Positions 16,758 to 26,100 of a stretch of DNA of 64,000 nucleotides are shown here, in pieces (positions within the stretch are counted from its first letter, which is position 1; each line of letters opens with the position of its first letter). Under the pieces are notes generated by a model. It saw only the letters and a program-made list of their open reading frames with translations. It did no database searches and was not told the origin of the DNA. Source of the stretch: Pseudomonas fluorescens (lineage in GTDB: Bacteria > Pseudomonadota > Gammaproteobacteria > Pseudomonadales > Pseudomonadaceae). Where the stretch lies: positions 5,642,001 to 5,706,000 of the forward strand of contig NZ_CP038438.1 of NCBI RefSeq assembly GCF_004683905.1. The letters are read 5' to 3'. A program made the translations under genes and the position numbers.

Positions 16758-17591
16758 TCAGAACTTCATCACCAGCATGCCGATCAATACCAGCCCACAG
16801 GCTAAGAGCCGCGGCCTGCCGAAAGGTTCTTTCAGGTAGCGCATGCCGAACAGCACCACCAGGATCACGCTGATCTCACGCAAGGCCGCCGCCTCGGCAA
16901 TCGAGCCCAACTGCATCGCCCACAGCACCAGAGCGTAGCTGAACAACACGCAGAACCCGACCGCCAGGCCCAGCTTCCATTGCTCGCGCCAGAACACCAG
17001 AAACGCCGGGCGTTTCGCCACCCACGCCAGCAACGGAAACGGCCAGGCGCTGAACAGCGTGACCCAGACCAGGTAATCCAGTGGATGCGACCAGCGCCTC
17101 AAGGCCTGACCATCGATGTAGGTGTAGCAACCGATGCACAAGCCGATCAGCGCCACCACCGGTAGCATCGACCAAGGGAGATGTTTGCCACCACCGCCCT
17201 GCCAGAGCAGGCAGGCCATGCCCAGCGGAATCAGCATGATCCCGAGGATCTGCTGCGTGGTGAGCACTTCGCCGGCGAAGATCAGGGTCAGCGCCAGCAC
17301 CACCAACGGCGACAAGCCACGCATCAGCGGGTAGACCAACCCGAGGTCGCCGACCCGATAAGCTTGAATCAGCAGATAGCGATACAACAGCTCGAACGCC
17401 GCCGAAGCCAGAATCCACGGCCAGATTTCCACCGGCGGCAGGCTGATGAATGGAAATGCCAGCGCCACGAACAGCAGCGCCACCGTGTCCATGCACGCCA
17501 CCACCAGCAACCGTTCGGCACTGAACTTGATCAGGGTATTCCACGTCGCATGCAACAGCGCCGCCATTAACACCAGAACTGTCGCCGCCAC
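16758..17591 (-). CDS. EamA/DMT family transporter
   Basis: About 277 residues with ten predicted membrane helices arranged as two EamA repeats: HATWNTLIKFSAER opens the first, and LREISVILVVLFGMRYLKEPFGRP closes the second. Such inner-membrane proteins export small metabolites or amino acids; the substrate here is unknown. A GTG start at 17591 is preferred because AGGAG lies six bases before it; an ATG at 17567 would remove part of the first helix. It is divergent from the antiporter gene. Confidence 0.85.
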   Translation of the reverse strand: MAATVLVLMAALLHATWNTLIKFSAERLLVVACMDTVALLFVALAFPFISLPPVEIWPWILASAAFELLYRYLLIQAYRVGDLGLVYPLMRGLSPLVVLALTLIFAGEVLTTQQILGIMLIPLGMACLLWQGGGGKHLPWSMLPVVALIGLCIGCYTYIDGQALRRWSHPLDYLVWVTLFSAWPFPLLAWVAKRPAFLVFWREQWKLGLAVGFCVLFSYALVLWAMQLGSIAEAAALREISVILVVLFGMRYLKEPFGRPRLLACGLVLIGMLVMKF

Positions 17592-17747
17592 GTTCCACTC
17601 CTTGATTTTTTTGTTGACCCTACACCAATGTCTGCGGCTGACCAACCGAGGGGGGCATGATTGTGTCCCCACCCCGAAACAGCCCATCCAACCTTTGCAC
17701 CGAAGAATCGGGGCGCTGTCTTTCCACCCCCATCCAATGGAGCCCGG

Positions 17748-19010
17748 ATGCTAGAACTTGTCGCCGCTTTTATCTGCCTCACCACCCTTCTCACCTTCGT
17801 CAATTACCGCTTCATCGGCCTGCCGCCGACCATCGGCGTGATGGTCACCGCGCTGATGTTCTCCCTGTTGCTGCAAGGCCTGAGCGTGCTCGGCTATCCC
17901 GGCCTCGAAGAGCGCGTGCAGCAACTGATCGGCCAGATCGACTTCGGCGATCTGCTGATGAACTGGATGCTGTCGTTCCTGCTGTTCGCCGGCGCCCTGC
18001 ACGTCAACCTGAACGACCTGCGCAGCTATCGCTGGCCGATCGGCCTGCTGGCGACGTTCGGCGTGCTGATTGCCACCGCCGTGATCGGCAGCCTCGCCTA
18101 TTACATTTTTGCCCTGTTCGGCTGGCACGTGAGCTTCCTCTACTGCCTGCTGTTCGGCGCGCTGATTTCGCCTACAGACCCGATCGCAGTGCTCGGCGTA
18201 CTGCGTACCGCCAATGCTTCGAAACCGCTGAAAACCACCATCGTCGGCGAGTCGCTGTTCAATGACGGCACTGCGGTGGTGGTGTTCACCGTGCTGTTGG
18301 GCATCGCCCAACTGGGTGAGACGCCGACCCTCAGCGCCACGGCCATGCTGTTCGTGCACGAAGCCATTGGCGGTGTGCTGTTCGGCGGGCTGATCGGTTA
18401 TGGGGTGTACCGGATGATCAAGAGCGTCCAGCAGCATCAGATCACGGTGATGCTGACCCTGGCGCTGGTGATCGGCGGTTCGGCGATGGCCACCGAGCTG
18501 CACGTCTCGGCACCGATTGCGATGGTGGTCGCCGGTCTGATCATCGGCAACCTGGGGCGCAACCTGGCGATGAACGACATGACCCGCAAGTACCTCGACG
18601 GCTTCTGGGAGCTGCTCGATGACATGCTCAATGCGCTGCTGTTCGCACTGATCGGCATGGAGCTGCTGTTGCTGCCGTTCAACTGGGCGCACGTGGCGGC
18701 GGCCGGCTTGCTGGCCTTGGCGATTCTGCTGTCGCGCCTGCTCACCGTGGCCCCGGCCATTGTCCTGCTGCGGCGCTGGCGCACAGTGCCGCGCGGCACC
18801 ATCCGCATTCTGACCTGGGGTGGTTTGCGCGGCGGGGTCTCGGTGGCACTGGCGCTGGCCCTGCCGCTGGGCCCGGAGCGCGATTTGCTGCTGAGCATCA
18901 CCTACATCGTGGTGCTGTCGTCAATCCTGTTGCAGGGCCTGACCATCGGCAAACTGGTCAAGCACGCCACCCGTGACGAGCCGACGACCGTGGCTGAACC
19001 CGCACACTGA
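17748..19010 (+). CDS. CPA1 family Na+/H+ antiporter (NhaP type)
   Basis: The 420-residue inner-membrane protein has about 12 hydrophobic helices. It carries the ion-site signatures of the CPA1 family, ALISPTDPIAVLGVL (D144) and GESLFNDGTAVVVF (N172-D173). It should exchange sodium (or potassium) for protons, contributing to pH and salt homeostasis. The ATG at 17748 has GGAG upstream; an extension to 17661 would add a hydrophilic leader and is unlikely. No regulatory partner is seen next to it. Confidence 0.93.
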   Translation: MLELVAAFICLTTLLTFVNYRFIGLPPTIGVMVTALMFSLLLQGLSVLGYPGLEERVQQLIGQIDFGDLLMNWMLSFLLFAGALHVNLNDLRSYRWPIGLLATFGVLIATAVIGSLAYYIFALFGWHVSFLYCLLFGALISPTDPIAVLGVLRTANASKPLKTTIVGESLFNDGTAVVVFTVLLGIAQLGETPTLSATAMLFVHEAIGGVLFGGLIGYGVYRMIKSVQQHQITVMLTLALVIGGSAMATELHVSAPIAMVVAGLIIGNLGRNLAMNDMTRKYLDGFWELLDDMLNALLFALIGMELLLLPFNWAHVAAAGLLALAILLSRLLTVAPAIVLLRRWRTVPRGTIRILTWGGLRGGVSVALALALPLGPERDLLLSITYIVVLSSILLQGLTIGKLVKHATRDEPTTVAEPAH

Positions 19011-19040
19011 TGTATCACCGCAGCGCCGTCGTGAACCTCC

Positions 19041-19904
19041 TCACGACGGACCGCACAGCAAATCAAGCAGATGTCGCATCGCCAATGGGCGGTGCGGCGT
19101 CGAGCCATGCATCACCACCAACTCGCGCGCATGACGCTGCCCGTCCTCGACCGGTAACACGTACATCCCTTCCAGCATCATCCCGGCCCACTGCGGCACC
19201 AGCGATACCCCCATCCCCTGCGCGACCAGCATGACGATCGTTTCCAGCGCATCCAGTTCGCACAGCACGTTGGGCTCGATGGCCTGTTCATCGAGGTAGC
19301 GCTGAGCAATCTGCCCACCCCACGAGCGTGCGTCATAACGAATGAACGGATGAACGCGCAACAGCGTTTCCAGCGACTGCCCGGCGTACGCGGCTGGAGC
19401 CACCAGAATCAGCGGCTCTACCTTGAGTACGACCAGTGCCAATGCCTTGGGCGGCTGGAATGGAGGCCTGACCAGAATCGCTGCGTCCAACTCCCCTGCA
19501 AGCACCTTCTCGTAAAGACTTTTCGAGTCACCCGGGGTGATCTTCAGCTTCAAATCAGGTGCTGTAAGCGCCAATCGTTCGATCAAGGTGGGTAACACGC
19601 CGGTCAGCGCTGTGGAAATTGCACCGATTGTCAGTTCACCGGCCACCCCATCGGGATGCAGATCGCTCTGTAGATCCTGGGCCAATTCGATGATCGCCCT
19701 GATTTTCGGCAGAATCAGCAGGCACTGGTCCGAGGGCCGGGCAGCGTGCGCGGTACGCAGCAGTAACGTGCAACCCAGCAATCTTTCGAGCGCCTGCACG
19801 CGCTGACTGATAGCCGCCGCAGTGCGACTCTCGCGCCGTGCCGCTGCCGCAATCGAACCGGTCTCGACCACCGCCACCAGACTTTTCAGAAACCGTACAT
19901 CCAT
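19041..19904 (-). CDS. LysR family transcriptional regulator
   Basis: The 287-residue protein has the LysR winged helix at 1-60 (MDVRFLKSLVAVVETGSIAA, then ISQRVQALERLLGC) and a type 2 periplasmic-binding effector domain (about 90-285). The helix differs from many LysR proteins in the run of basic and alanine residues before the recognition helix (RRESRTAAAISQRV). It is divergent from the VOC protein and dicarboxylate symporter genes across 91 bases, so these are its likely targets. The effector is unknown. Confidence 0.9.
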   Translation of the reverse strand: MDVRFLKSLVAVVETGSIAAAARRESRTAAAISQRVQALERLLGCTLLLRTAHAARPSDQCLLILPKIRAIIELAQDLQSDLHPDGVAGELTIGAISTALTGVLPTLIERLALTAPDLKLKITPGDSKSLYEKVLAGELDAAILVRPPFQPPKALALVVLKVEPLILVAPAAYAGQSLETLLRVHPFIRYDARSWGGQIAQRYLDEQAIEPNVLCELDALETIVMLVAQGMGVSLVPQWAGMMLEGMYVLPVEDGQRHARELVVMHGSTPHRPLAMRHLLDLLCGPS

Positions 19905-19995
19905 AAGTTTTCCTTTCGCTCAGAACAAGGCGAAGTCGTTATGCCCCGCCGCACGGTCTGTTTACCCTGAGCGCTCCTTCACTTGGGGACATCGC

Positions 19996-20409
19996 ATGAA
20001 CAGACCTTTTCACGCTGCATATCATGTTTGCGACCTGGAACAGGCGCGGACTTTTTATCGAGATGTGTTGGGCTGCACCGAAGGCCGCAGTACCGAGACA
20101 TGGGTCGACTTCGACTTTTTCGGCAATCAGCTCTCGCTTCATGTGGGCACGCCCTTCACCACGACCCGTACCGGCCAGGTTGGCGATCACAAAGTATTGA
20201 TGCCGCACATTGGCGTCGTCCTGCCGTTGGAGGAGTGGCTGGAGCTGGCCGATCGTTTGAGCCGCCTCGGCACAACGTTTGAAATCCCTCCGGTGATCCG
20301 CTTCGCCGGCGAACCCGGCGAGCAGCGCACGATGTTCTTTCTCGATCCCAGCGGCAATCCGATCGAGGTCAAGGGTTTCAAGGACTTCGACGGTCTCTTC
20401 GCACACTGA
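19996..20409 (+). CDS. VOC (glyoxalase/dioxygenase) superfamily protein
   Basis: The 137-residue protein has the paired beta-alpha-beta-beta-beta units of the VOC fold. Likely metal ligands lie in PFHAAYHVCDLEQARTFYRD, LMPHIGVVL and the C-terminal DPSGNPIEVKGF, where the glutamate is a typical ligand. It could be a small glyoxalase, isomerase or dioxygenase; the substrate cannot be read from sequence. It starts an apparent two-gene unit with the symporter 39 bases downstream, divergent from the LysR gene. Confidence 0.85.
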   Translation: MNRPFHAAYHVCDLEQARTFYRDVLGCTEGRSTETWVDFDFFGNQLSLHVGTPFTTTRTGQVGDHKVLMPHIGVVLPLEEWLELADRLSRLGTTFEIPPVIRFAGEPGEQRTMFFLDPSGNPIEVKGFKDFDGLFAH

Positions 20410-20448
20410 GCTTCACCCCAACAAACACAACAACAAAAGGGGCACATC

Positions 20449-21738
20449 ATGACTACCAGGAAACCCACCAGTCTGGTCACCCGCATCATGCTCGGGCTGG
20501 CAGCCGGAATAATCGTCGGCATCCTTCTCAACCAGTTTCCCGAACACAAGATCTGGTTCATCGACAATCTGCTGCAACCGGCCGGTGACCTGTTCATCAG
20601 GCTGATGAAAATGATCGTTGTACCGTTGGTCTTTGCGTGCATGGTCGTCGGCATCGCCGGGGCAGGCAGCACCAGGGCATTGGGCCGGGTCGGGATAAAG
20701 ACGCTGGTTTATTTCTTTACCATCACCAGCATTGCCATCGTCTTCGGACTGATCGTCGGCAATGTTTTTCAGCCCGGCGCCGGCGCGGACTTCAGCAGCA
20801 CCCTGCAATCACCGGCCATTGGTCTGGCGAATACGGGAGAAACACAGAACCTGGGCCGGACTCTGGTGAACATCGTGCCGGACAACATCGTCCTGGCCAT
20901 GTCTCAGGGCAAGCTGCTCTCCGTGCTGTTTTTCGCCATCCTGTTCGGCTGTGCCCTGTCGATGCTGCCCGAGCCGCAGAAGGCGCCATTGATCGCCGTG
21001 ATTCAGGCGGTATCGGACACCATGTTCAAGGTCACGCATCTGGTCATGCACTATTCACCCATCGGCATCTTCGGCCTGATCGGGGTCACCGTGGCCAGCT
21101 TCGGCCTCAGTGCATTACTGCCGCTGGCGAAGCTGATCGGCATCACTTACGTTGCGGTGTTGCTCTTCGCGTTGGGCGTGCTGGGGCTGGTGGCGCGGAT
21201 GGCCGGCATTCGCTTTTTCCACCTGATTCGGGAAATACGCAGTGAATTGATACTGGCTTACAGCAGTGCTGCGTCGGCCACGGTGATGCCACAACTGATC
21301 GAGAAAATGGAGAAGTATGGCGCTCCGCGCCCGATCACCAGCATGGTCATTCCACTGGGGTACTCGTTCAACCTTGATGGCGCCTCGCTGTTCGCGGGAC
21401 TGGGCACGCTGTTTATCGCCCAGGCGTACGGGATTGATCTGGGTCTGGCGGATCAGGCCATGCTGGTGCTGATCATGGTGTTGACGTCAAAGGGCGCGGC
21501 GGGAGTGCCGGGTTTCATGTTCATCATCCTCACAGCGACCCTGACCACCGCCGGTTTGCCAGTGGAAGGCGTGGCAATCATCGCCGGCGTCTACCGCTTG
21601 ATGGACATGCCGGTCACCGCGCTCAATGTGTTGGGCAATGCACTGGCACCGCTGGTCATCGCGCGCTGGGAGGGACAGCTCAAGGCACCTGAAAGCGAAC
21701 CGACGACAGAACCGGTCAGCCCGCCGTTCAAGGCCTGA
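20449..21738 (+). CDS. Dicarboxylate/amino acid:cation symporter (DAACS family)
   Basis: The 429-residue inner-membrane protein matches the GltP/DctA family, with eight helices and two re-entrant loops. Family segments seen are RLMKMIVVPLVFACMV, the serine-rich loop YSSAASATVMPQLIEKM, GYSFNLDGASLFAGLGTLF, and SKGAAGVPGFMFI. The usual NMDGT-like element appears as NLDGA, and the serine loop is partly alanine, so substrate preference may differ from classic glutamate or succinate carriers. With the VOC gene it probably forms an uptake-and-modify unit under the adjacent LysR regulator. Confidence 0.9.
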   Translation: MTTRKPTSLVTRIMLGLAAGIIVGILLNQFPEHKIWFIDNLLQPAGDLFIRLMKMIVVPLVFACMVVGIAGAGSTRALGRVGIKTLVYFFTITSIAIVFGLIVGNVFQPGAGADFSSTLQSPAIGLANTGETQNLGRTLVNIVPDNIVLAMSQGKLLSVLFFAILFGCALSMLPEPQKAPLIAVIQAVSDTMFKVTHLVMHYSPIGIFGLIGVTVASFGLSALLPLAKLIGITYVAVLLFALGVLGLVARMAGIRFFHLIREIRSELILAYSSAASATVMPQLIEKMEKYGAPRPITSMVIPLGYSFNLDGASLFAGLGTLFIAQAYGIDLGLADQAMLVLIMVLTSKGAAGVPGFMFIILTATLTTAGLPVEGVAIIAGVYRLMDMPVTALNVLGNALAPLVIARWEGQLKAPESEPTTEPVSPPFKA

Positions 21739-21740
21739 AA

Positions 21741-22637
21741 CTATCGGGGCTTGCTGTCGGATTCATCTTCGCGGGGTTTGCCGGAGTTCGGTTTATCCGT
21801 CTTGGGCGCCCCGCTCTCGCTGCGGATCTGCGCATGGCTGATCAGGGCGAAGATGAAACTGCCGCCGATGATGTTCCCCGCCAGCGTCGGCCCGGCAAAC
21901 ACCATCCAGAAATCACTCCACGGCAGCTCGCCGGCAAATACCAGATACGACACTTCCGCCGAACCGACCACGATGTGGGTGAAGTCGCCCAGCGCCATCA
22001 GGTAGGTGATGAGGATGATGATCCACATCTTCGCGCTCTCCATGGACGGGATCATCCAGACCATGGTGGCGATCATCCAGCCGGAAACGATGCCCTTGGC
22101 AAACATCTGACTGGCGTGGTTTTCCATGACCTTGCGGCCGATTTCAAGGAAGGCGTGATCGGTCTTGGCGTCGAAGATCGGCAGCTCGAGCATCACGTAC
22201 GCCACCAGAATCGTCCCGCACAAATTGCCGAACAGGACCACGCCCCACAGGCGGATCAGCCGGCCGAAATTGGCCAGGGTCGGTTTGCTCATCACCGGGA
22301 GGACGGCGGTCAGGGTGTTTTCGGTGAACAGTTGCTGGCGAGCGAGGATCACCGCGAGGAAACCGGCGCAGTAGCCGAAACTGGCGATCACCTTGAATTC
22401 CTCGCCCTCGGGCAGACGCGAATTGAGCAGGCCCATGCCCATCAGCGACAGGCCCATGGTCAGCCCGGCGGCGAGCGCCGACCACCACAGCGCGGCAATG
22501 CTGCGCTCCAGTTCCTGATCACCTTGAGTGCGGATGATTTCATGCAGAACCGCCGCGCGGGGCGGCTGGTTTTTCTCGACTTCGTGTTGTTCATCGGTCG
22601 AGAGGTTGGGGGTCTTGCCGTCTGTAGGGTTGCTCAT
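21741..22637 (-). CDS. Formate/nitrite transporter family protein (YfdC type)
   Basis: The 298-residue inner-membrane protein belongs to the FNT fold, six helices with two broken ones. It closely follows E. coli YfdC: ARQQLFTENTLTAVLPVM, FGRLIRLWGVVLFGN, MALGDFTHIVVGS and AGNIIGGSFIFALISHAQIR. Hydrophilic, charged tails flank the core at both ends. FNT channels move small monovalent anions such as formate, nitrite or hydrosulphide; the anion used by the YfdC branch is not settled. It is convergent with the symporter gene with only two bases between stops. Confidence 0.88.
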   Translation of the reverse strand: MSNPTDGKTPNLSTDEQHEVEKNQPPRAAVLHEIIRTQGDQELERSIAALWWSALAAGLTMGLSLMGMGLLNSRLPEGEEFKVIASFGYCAGFLAVILARQQLFTENTLTAVLPVMSKPTLANFGRLIRLWGVVLFGNLCGTILVAYVMLELPIFDAKTDHAFLEIGRKVMENHASQMFAKGIVSGWMIATMVWMIPSMESAKMWIIILITYLMALGDFTHIVVGSAEVSYLVFAGELPWSDFWMVFAGPTLAGNIIGGSFIFALISHAQIRSESGAPKTDKPNSGKPREDESDSKPR

Positions 22638-22725
22638 GGCGCGGGAACCGTGGGGGGTGGTGTTTACCTACGACCCCGGCGGTTCATGGCTGTTCAGTGG
22701 CCAGATGATTCTTCGCTGGCTGAAC

Positions 22726-22802
22726 AACCGCCTTCGCGAGCAAGCCCGCTCCCACAGGTACAACGCAATCCATGTGGGAGCGGGCTTGCTCGCGAAGGGC
22801 GC
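22726..22802. repeat. REPIN
   Basis: An inverted REP pair with a short spacer lies between the FNT and thioesterase genes. Confidence 0.9.
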
Positions 22803-22812
22803 GCCGCCGATG

Positions 22813-23220
22813 TTAGTTGCTGACCAGTTCATCTTCCTTGAACTGGTCTTTGACGTACTTGATCTCGGTGCGACCGTGCGGCGCCGGCAGGCCGTCTTCG
22901 CCGAGGTTGACGAAGACCATCTTCTCGACCGTGAGGATGCTCTTGCGGGTGATCTTGTTGCGCACTTCACAGGTCAGGGTGATCGAGGTACGACCGAACT
23001 CGGTGGCGGTGATGCCCAGTTCGATGATGTCGCCCTGGCGCGAGGCGCTGACGAAATTGATCTCGGAAATGTACTTGGTCACCACGCGCTGATTGCCCAA
23101 CTGGACGATCGCGTAAATCGCCGCTTCTTCGTCGATCCAGCGCAGCAGGCTGCCGCCGAACAGGGTGCCGTTGGGGTTCAGGTCTTCGGGTTTTACCCAT
23201 TTGCGGGTGTGGAAATTCAT
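22813..23220 (-). CDS. Acyl-CoA thioesterase (hotdog fold, YciA/BFIT type)
   Basis: The 135-residue cytosolic protein is a single hotdog domain. NPNGTLFGGSLLRWIDEEAAI contains the conserved Asn, Gly and Asp/Glu of the acyl-CoA hydrolase active site, and VVTKYISEINFVSASRQGDIIELG forms the central strand. It would hydrolyse acyl-CoA esters; chain preference is unknown. The ATG at 23220 has AGGAG seven bases before it, so the longer in-frame extension is rejected. It is divergent from ahcY. Confidence 0.87.
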   Translation of the reverse strand: MNFHTRKWVKPEDLNPNGTLFGGSLLRWIDEEAAIYAIVQLGNQRVVTKYISEINFVSASRQGDIIELGITATEFGRTSITLTCEVRNKITRKSILTVEKMVFVNLGEDGLPAPHGRTEIKYVKDQFKEDELVSN

Positions 23221-23338
23221 GTTCACTCCTGAGCGTTTGCCGAAAGATGGCGCCATCTTGGCAGACCGGGCGGTCAGGCTCCATGAGCCTTCTACTATGG
23301 TCGCTATTAGCGATCTTCATCTGGCCGACAGAAACCCT

Positions 23339-23366
23339 TTGGAAGATCAGTCTAGACGGCTATAAT
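23339..23366 (+). promoter_or_regulatory. Promoter of the ahcY transcript
   Basis: TTGGAA (23339-23344) and a perfect TATAAT (23361-23366) are spaced by 16 bases. Transcription would start near 23373, about 45 bases before the riboswitch aptamer. A hairpin with arms AAAACGGTA and TACCGTTTT (23379-23408) lies between. Confidence 0.65.
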
Positions 23367-23418
23367 CGCCCCCGTTTCAAAACGGTAACCTTCACTTGCT
23401 ACCGTTTTCCCGCCACCT

Positions 23419-23513
23419 GTCCGAGGGGCGCTGCAGCAGGATCAACCTGTCAGGCTCGGATGGGGCGTTGACTGGCCACGGCCGGACACTAAACGCACAA
23501 CGGCGCCCATTCG
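23419..23513 (+). ncRNA. S-adenosylhomocysteine (SAH) riboswitch
   Basis: The segment upstream of ahcY carries the SAH aptamer consensus. CCGAGGGGCGCTGCAGC (from 23421) is followed by CAGGCTCGG, which closes the first stem, and AACGGCGCCC (about 23499-23508) forms the pseudoknot strand. SAH riboswitches are known upstream of ahcY in pseudomonads and raise expression when SAH accumulates. The aptamer ends about 26 bases before the ATG. A GGAGG site lies between, so control of ribosome access is likely. Confidence 0.92.
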
Positions 23514-23538
23514 CATACATTACGAATGGAGGCTCTTC

Positions 23539-24948
23539 ATGAGCGCTGTTATCACGCCTGCAGATTTTAACGATTACAAAGTTGCCGACATGTCCCTGGC
23601 TGCCTGGGGCCGTCGCGAAACCATCATCGCCGAGTCGGAAATGCCGGCCCTGATGGGTCTGCGCCGCAAGTACGCCTCCGAGCAGCCGCTCAAGGGCGCG
23701 AAAATCCTCGGCTGCATCCACATGACCATTCAGACTGCCGTGCTGATCGAAACCCTGGTTGCCCTGGGTGCCGAAGTACGCTGGTCTTCCTGCAACATTT
23801 TCTCGACTCAGGATCAGGCCGCTGCGTCCATCGCTGCCGCCGGCATCCCGGTTTTCGCCTGGAAAGGCGAGACTGAAGAAGAGTACGAGTGGTGCCTGGA
23901 GCAGACCATCCTGAAAGATGGCCAGCCATGGGACGCCAACATGATCCTCGACGACGGCGGCGACCTGACTCAGCTGCTGCACGACAAGTACCCACAAGTA
24001 CTGGATCGCGTTCACGGCGTGACCGAAGAAACCACCACTGGCGTTCACCGACTGCTGGACATGCTGGCCAAGGGCGAGCTGAAGATCCCGGCGATCAACG
24101 TCAACGACTCGGTGACCAAGTCCAAGAACGACAACAAGTACGGCTGCCGTCACAGCCTGAACGATGCGATCAAGCGCGGCACCGACCACCTGCTGTCCGG
24201 CAAGCAAGCGCTGGTCATCGGTTACGGTGACGTGGGCAAGGGTTCGGCCCAGTCCCTGCGTCAGGAAGGCATGATCGTCAAGGTCTCCGAAGTTGACCCG
24301 ATCTGCGCCATGCAGGCCTGCATGGACGGTTTCGAACTGGTTTCGCCGTTCATCGACGGGATCAACGACGGCACCGAAGCGAGCATCGACAAAGCGCTGC
24401 TGGGCAAGATCGACCTGATCGTGACCACCACTGGTAACGTCAATGTTTGCGACGCGAACATGCTCAAAGCCCTGAAGAAGCGCGCTGTTGTCTGCAACAT
24501 CGGCCACTTCGACAACGAAATCGACACCGCTTTCATGCGCAAGAACTGGGCATGGGAAGAAGTGAAGCCACAGGTCCACAAGATCCACCGTACCGGCCCG
24601 GGCGCTTTCGACGCGCAGAACGACGACTACCTGATCCTGCTGGCCGAAGGCCGTCTGGTGAACCTGGGCAACGCCACTGGTCACCCGAGCCGCATCATGG
24701 ACGGTTCGTTCGCCAACCAGGTACTGGCGCAGATCTTCCTGTTCGGCCAGAAGTACGCCGACCTGTCGCCAGCCCAGAAAGCCGAGCGTCTGACCGTTGA
24801 AGTACTGCCGAAGAAACTCGACGAAGAAGTGGCCCTGGAAATGGTTCGCGGCTTCGGTGGCGTGGTCACTCAACTGACCAAGCAACAGGCTGACTACATC
24901 GGCGTGACCGTCGAAGGCCCGTTCAAGCCGCACGCTTACCGCTACTGA
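23539..24948 (+). CDS. ahcY: Adenosylhomocysteinase
   Basis: The 469-residue cytosolic, NAD-containing enzyme splits S-adenosylhomocysteine into homocysteine and adenosine, relieving product inhibition of methyltransferases. Seen are SSCNIFSTQDQAAA, the NAD-binding LVIGYGDVGKGSAQSLR, and the C-terminal KLDEEVALEMVRGFG and ending GPFKPHAYRY, typical of the family. It is directly preceded by the SAH riboswitch, and metF follows after a REPIN. The homocysteine produced re-enters the methionine cycle using methyl-folate from MetF. Confidence 0.98.
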   Translation: MSAVITPADFNDYKVADMSLAAWGRRETIIAESEMPALMGLRRKYASEQPLKGAKILGCIHMTIQTAVLIETLVALGAEVRWSSCNIFSTQDQAAASIAAAGIPVFAWKGETEEEYEWCLEQTILKDGQPWDANMILDDGGDLTQLLHDKYPQVLDRVHGVTEETTTGVHRLLDMLAKGELKIPAINVNDSVTKSKNDNKYGCRHSLNDAIKRGTDHLLSGKQALVIGYGDVGKGSAQSLRQEGMIVKVSEVDPICAMQACMDGFELVSPFIDGINDGTEASIDKALLGKIDLIVTTTGNVNVCDANMLKALKKRAVVCNIGHFDNEIDTAFMRKNWAWEEVKPQVHKIHRTGPGAFDAQNDDYLILLAEGRLVNLGNATGHPSRIMDGSFANQVLAQIFLFGQKYADLSPAQKAERLTVEVLPKKLDEEVALEMVRGFGGVVTQLTKQQADYIGVTVEGPFKPHAYRY

Positions 24949-24969
24949 TTGACGCGGCGGCCTGCTCTC

Positions 24970-25063
24970 CCTGTGGGAGCGGGCTTGCTCGCGAAAGCGG
25001 TCTGTCATTCAGCATTGATGTTGCCTGACCCGCCGCTTTCGCGAGCAAGCCCGCTCCCACATG
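24970..25063. repeat. REPIN
   Basis: An inverted REP pair with matching AAAGCGG/CCGCTTT extensions occupies most of the ahcY-metF gap. Confidence 0.92.
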
Positions 25064-25108
25064 GGCGTCGCAAGCCTCACAGGCTTCGTGTTTCCAAGGG
25101 TATTTCCC

Positions 25109-25954
25109 ATGTCCCAAGACCGTCGCTACAGCTTCGAGTTCTTCCCGACCAAGACCGATGCTGGGCATGAAAAACTGCTCAACGTTGCCCGTCAGCTGGC
25201 AACGTACAACCCCGACTTCTTTTCCTGCACCTACGGCGCTGGTGGTTCGACCCGTGATCGCACCCTCAACACCGTTCTGCAACTGGAAAGCGAAGTCAAA
25301 GTACCGGCCGCACCGCACCTGTCGTGCGTCGGCGACAGCAAGGACGACCTGCGCGGCCTGCTGAACGAGTACAAGGCGGCCGGCATCAAGCGCATCGTGG
25401 CCCTGCGTGGCGACCTGCCATCCGGCATGGGCATGACCAGCGGCGAGCTGCGTCACGCCAACGAACTGGTGGAATTCATTCGTGAAGAAACCGGTGATCA
25501 TTTCCACATCGAAGTTGCCGCTTACCCGGAGATGCATCCGCAAGCGCGCAATTACGAAGACGATCTCGCCAACTTCGTGCGCAAGGCCCGCGCCGGCGCC
25601 GACAGCGCGATCACCCAGTACTTCTTCAACGCCGACAGTTACTTCTACTTCGTCGACCGTTTGCAGGCGCTGGGCGTGGATATTCCAGTCGTGCCGGGGA
25701 TCATGCCGATCACCAACTACAGCAAGCTGGCGCGGTTCTCCGATGCCTGCGGTGCGGAAATCCCGCGCTGGATCCGCAAGCAACTGGAAGCCTACGGCGA
25801 TGACAGCCAGAGCATTCAGCGCTTCGGCGAGCAAGTTGTAAGCGAAATGTGCGAACGCCTGTTGCAGGGCGGCGCACCGGGGCTGCACTTCTATTCCATG
25901 AACCAGGCTGAACCTAGTCTGGCGATCTGGAATAACCTGAAGTTGCCGCGCTAA
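25109..25954 (+). CDS. metF: 5,10-methylenetetrahydrofolate reductase
   Basis: The 281-residue flavoenzyme makes 5-methyltetrahydrofolate, the methyl donor for methionine synthesis. Family segments are SFEFFPTKTD at the N terminus, SCTYGAGGSTRDRT, ALRGDLPSGMG, AITQYFFNADSYFYFVDR and PGIMPITNY. The start MSQDRRYSFEFFP at 25109 has an AAGGG site; the frame extends upstream into the REPIN, which is clearly not coding. It lies 160 bases after ahcY and may be partly co-transcribed with it. Confidence 0.97.
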   Translation: MSQDRRYSFEFFPTKTDAGHEKLLNVARQLATYNPDFFSCTYGAGGSTRDRTLNTVLQLESEVKVPAAPHLSCVGDSKDDLRGLLNEYKAAGIKRIVALRGDLPSGMGMTSGELRHANELVEFIREETGDHFHIEVAAYPEMHPQARNYEDDLANFVRKARAGADSAITQYFFNADSYFYFVDRLQALGVDIPVVPGIMPITNYSKLARFSDACGAEIPRWIRKQLEAYGDDSQSIQRFGEQVVSEMCERLLQGGAPGLHFYSMNQAEPSLAIWNNLKLPR

Positions 25955-25967
25955 GCATTAAAAGAAA

Positions 25968-26027
25968 GATCAAAAGATCGCAGCCTTCGGCAGCTCCTAC
26001 AGGGGCGTCGTTGCTGCGATTTTTTGC
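25968..26027. repeat. Hairpin repeat (GATCGCAGCCTTCGGC type) downstream of metF
   Basis: GATCGCAGC and GCTGCGAT pair around a loop with a CTTCGG element and are followed by a T run on the plus strand. The CAGCCTTCGGCAGCTCCTAC text is a common dispersed repeat in fluorescent pseudomonads. Here it probably also serves as the metF terminator. Confidence 0.7.
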
Positions 26028-26100
26028 TTTTGAATCCCCGAATTAGAGCTTGTGCAGGCACTTTCTGGCTCTTTCGCGTTTCTCGTCGTAATCTCAAGCC

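Noticed and set aside
23392..25008. A 538-codon minus-strand frame opposite ahcY
   Set aside because: It covers the riboswitch, all of ahcY and part of a REPIN, so it is an antisense shadow.
26050..26100. Possible sigma-54 promoter before the binding-protein gene
   Set aside because: The GG and GC elements do not have the required ten-base spacing.
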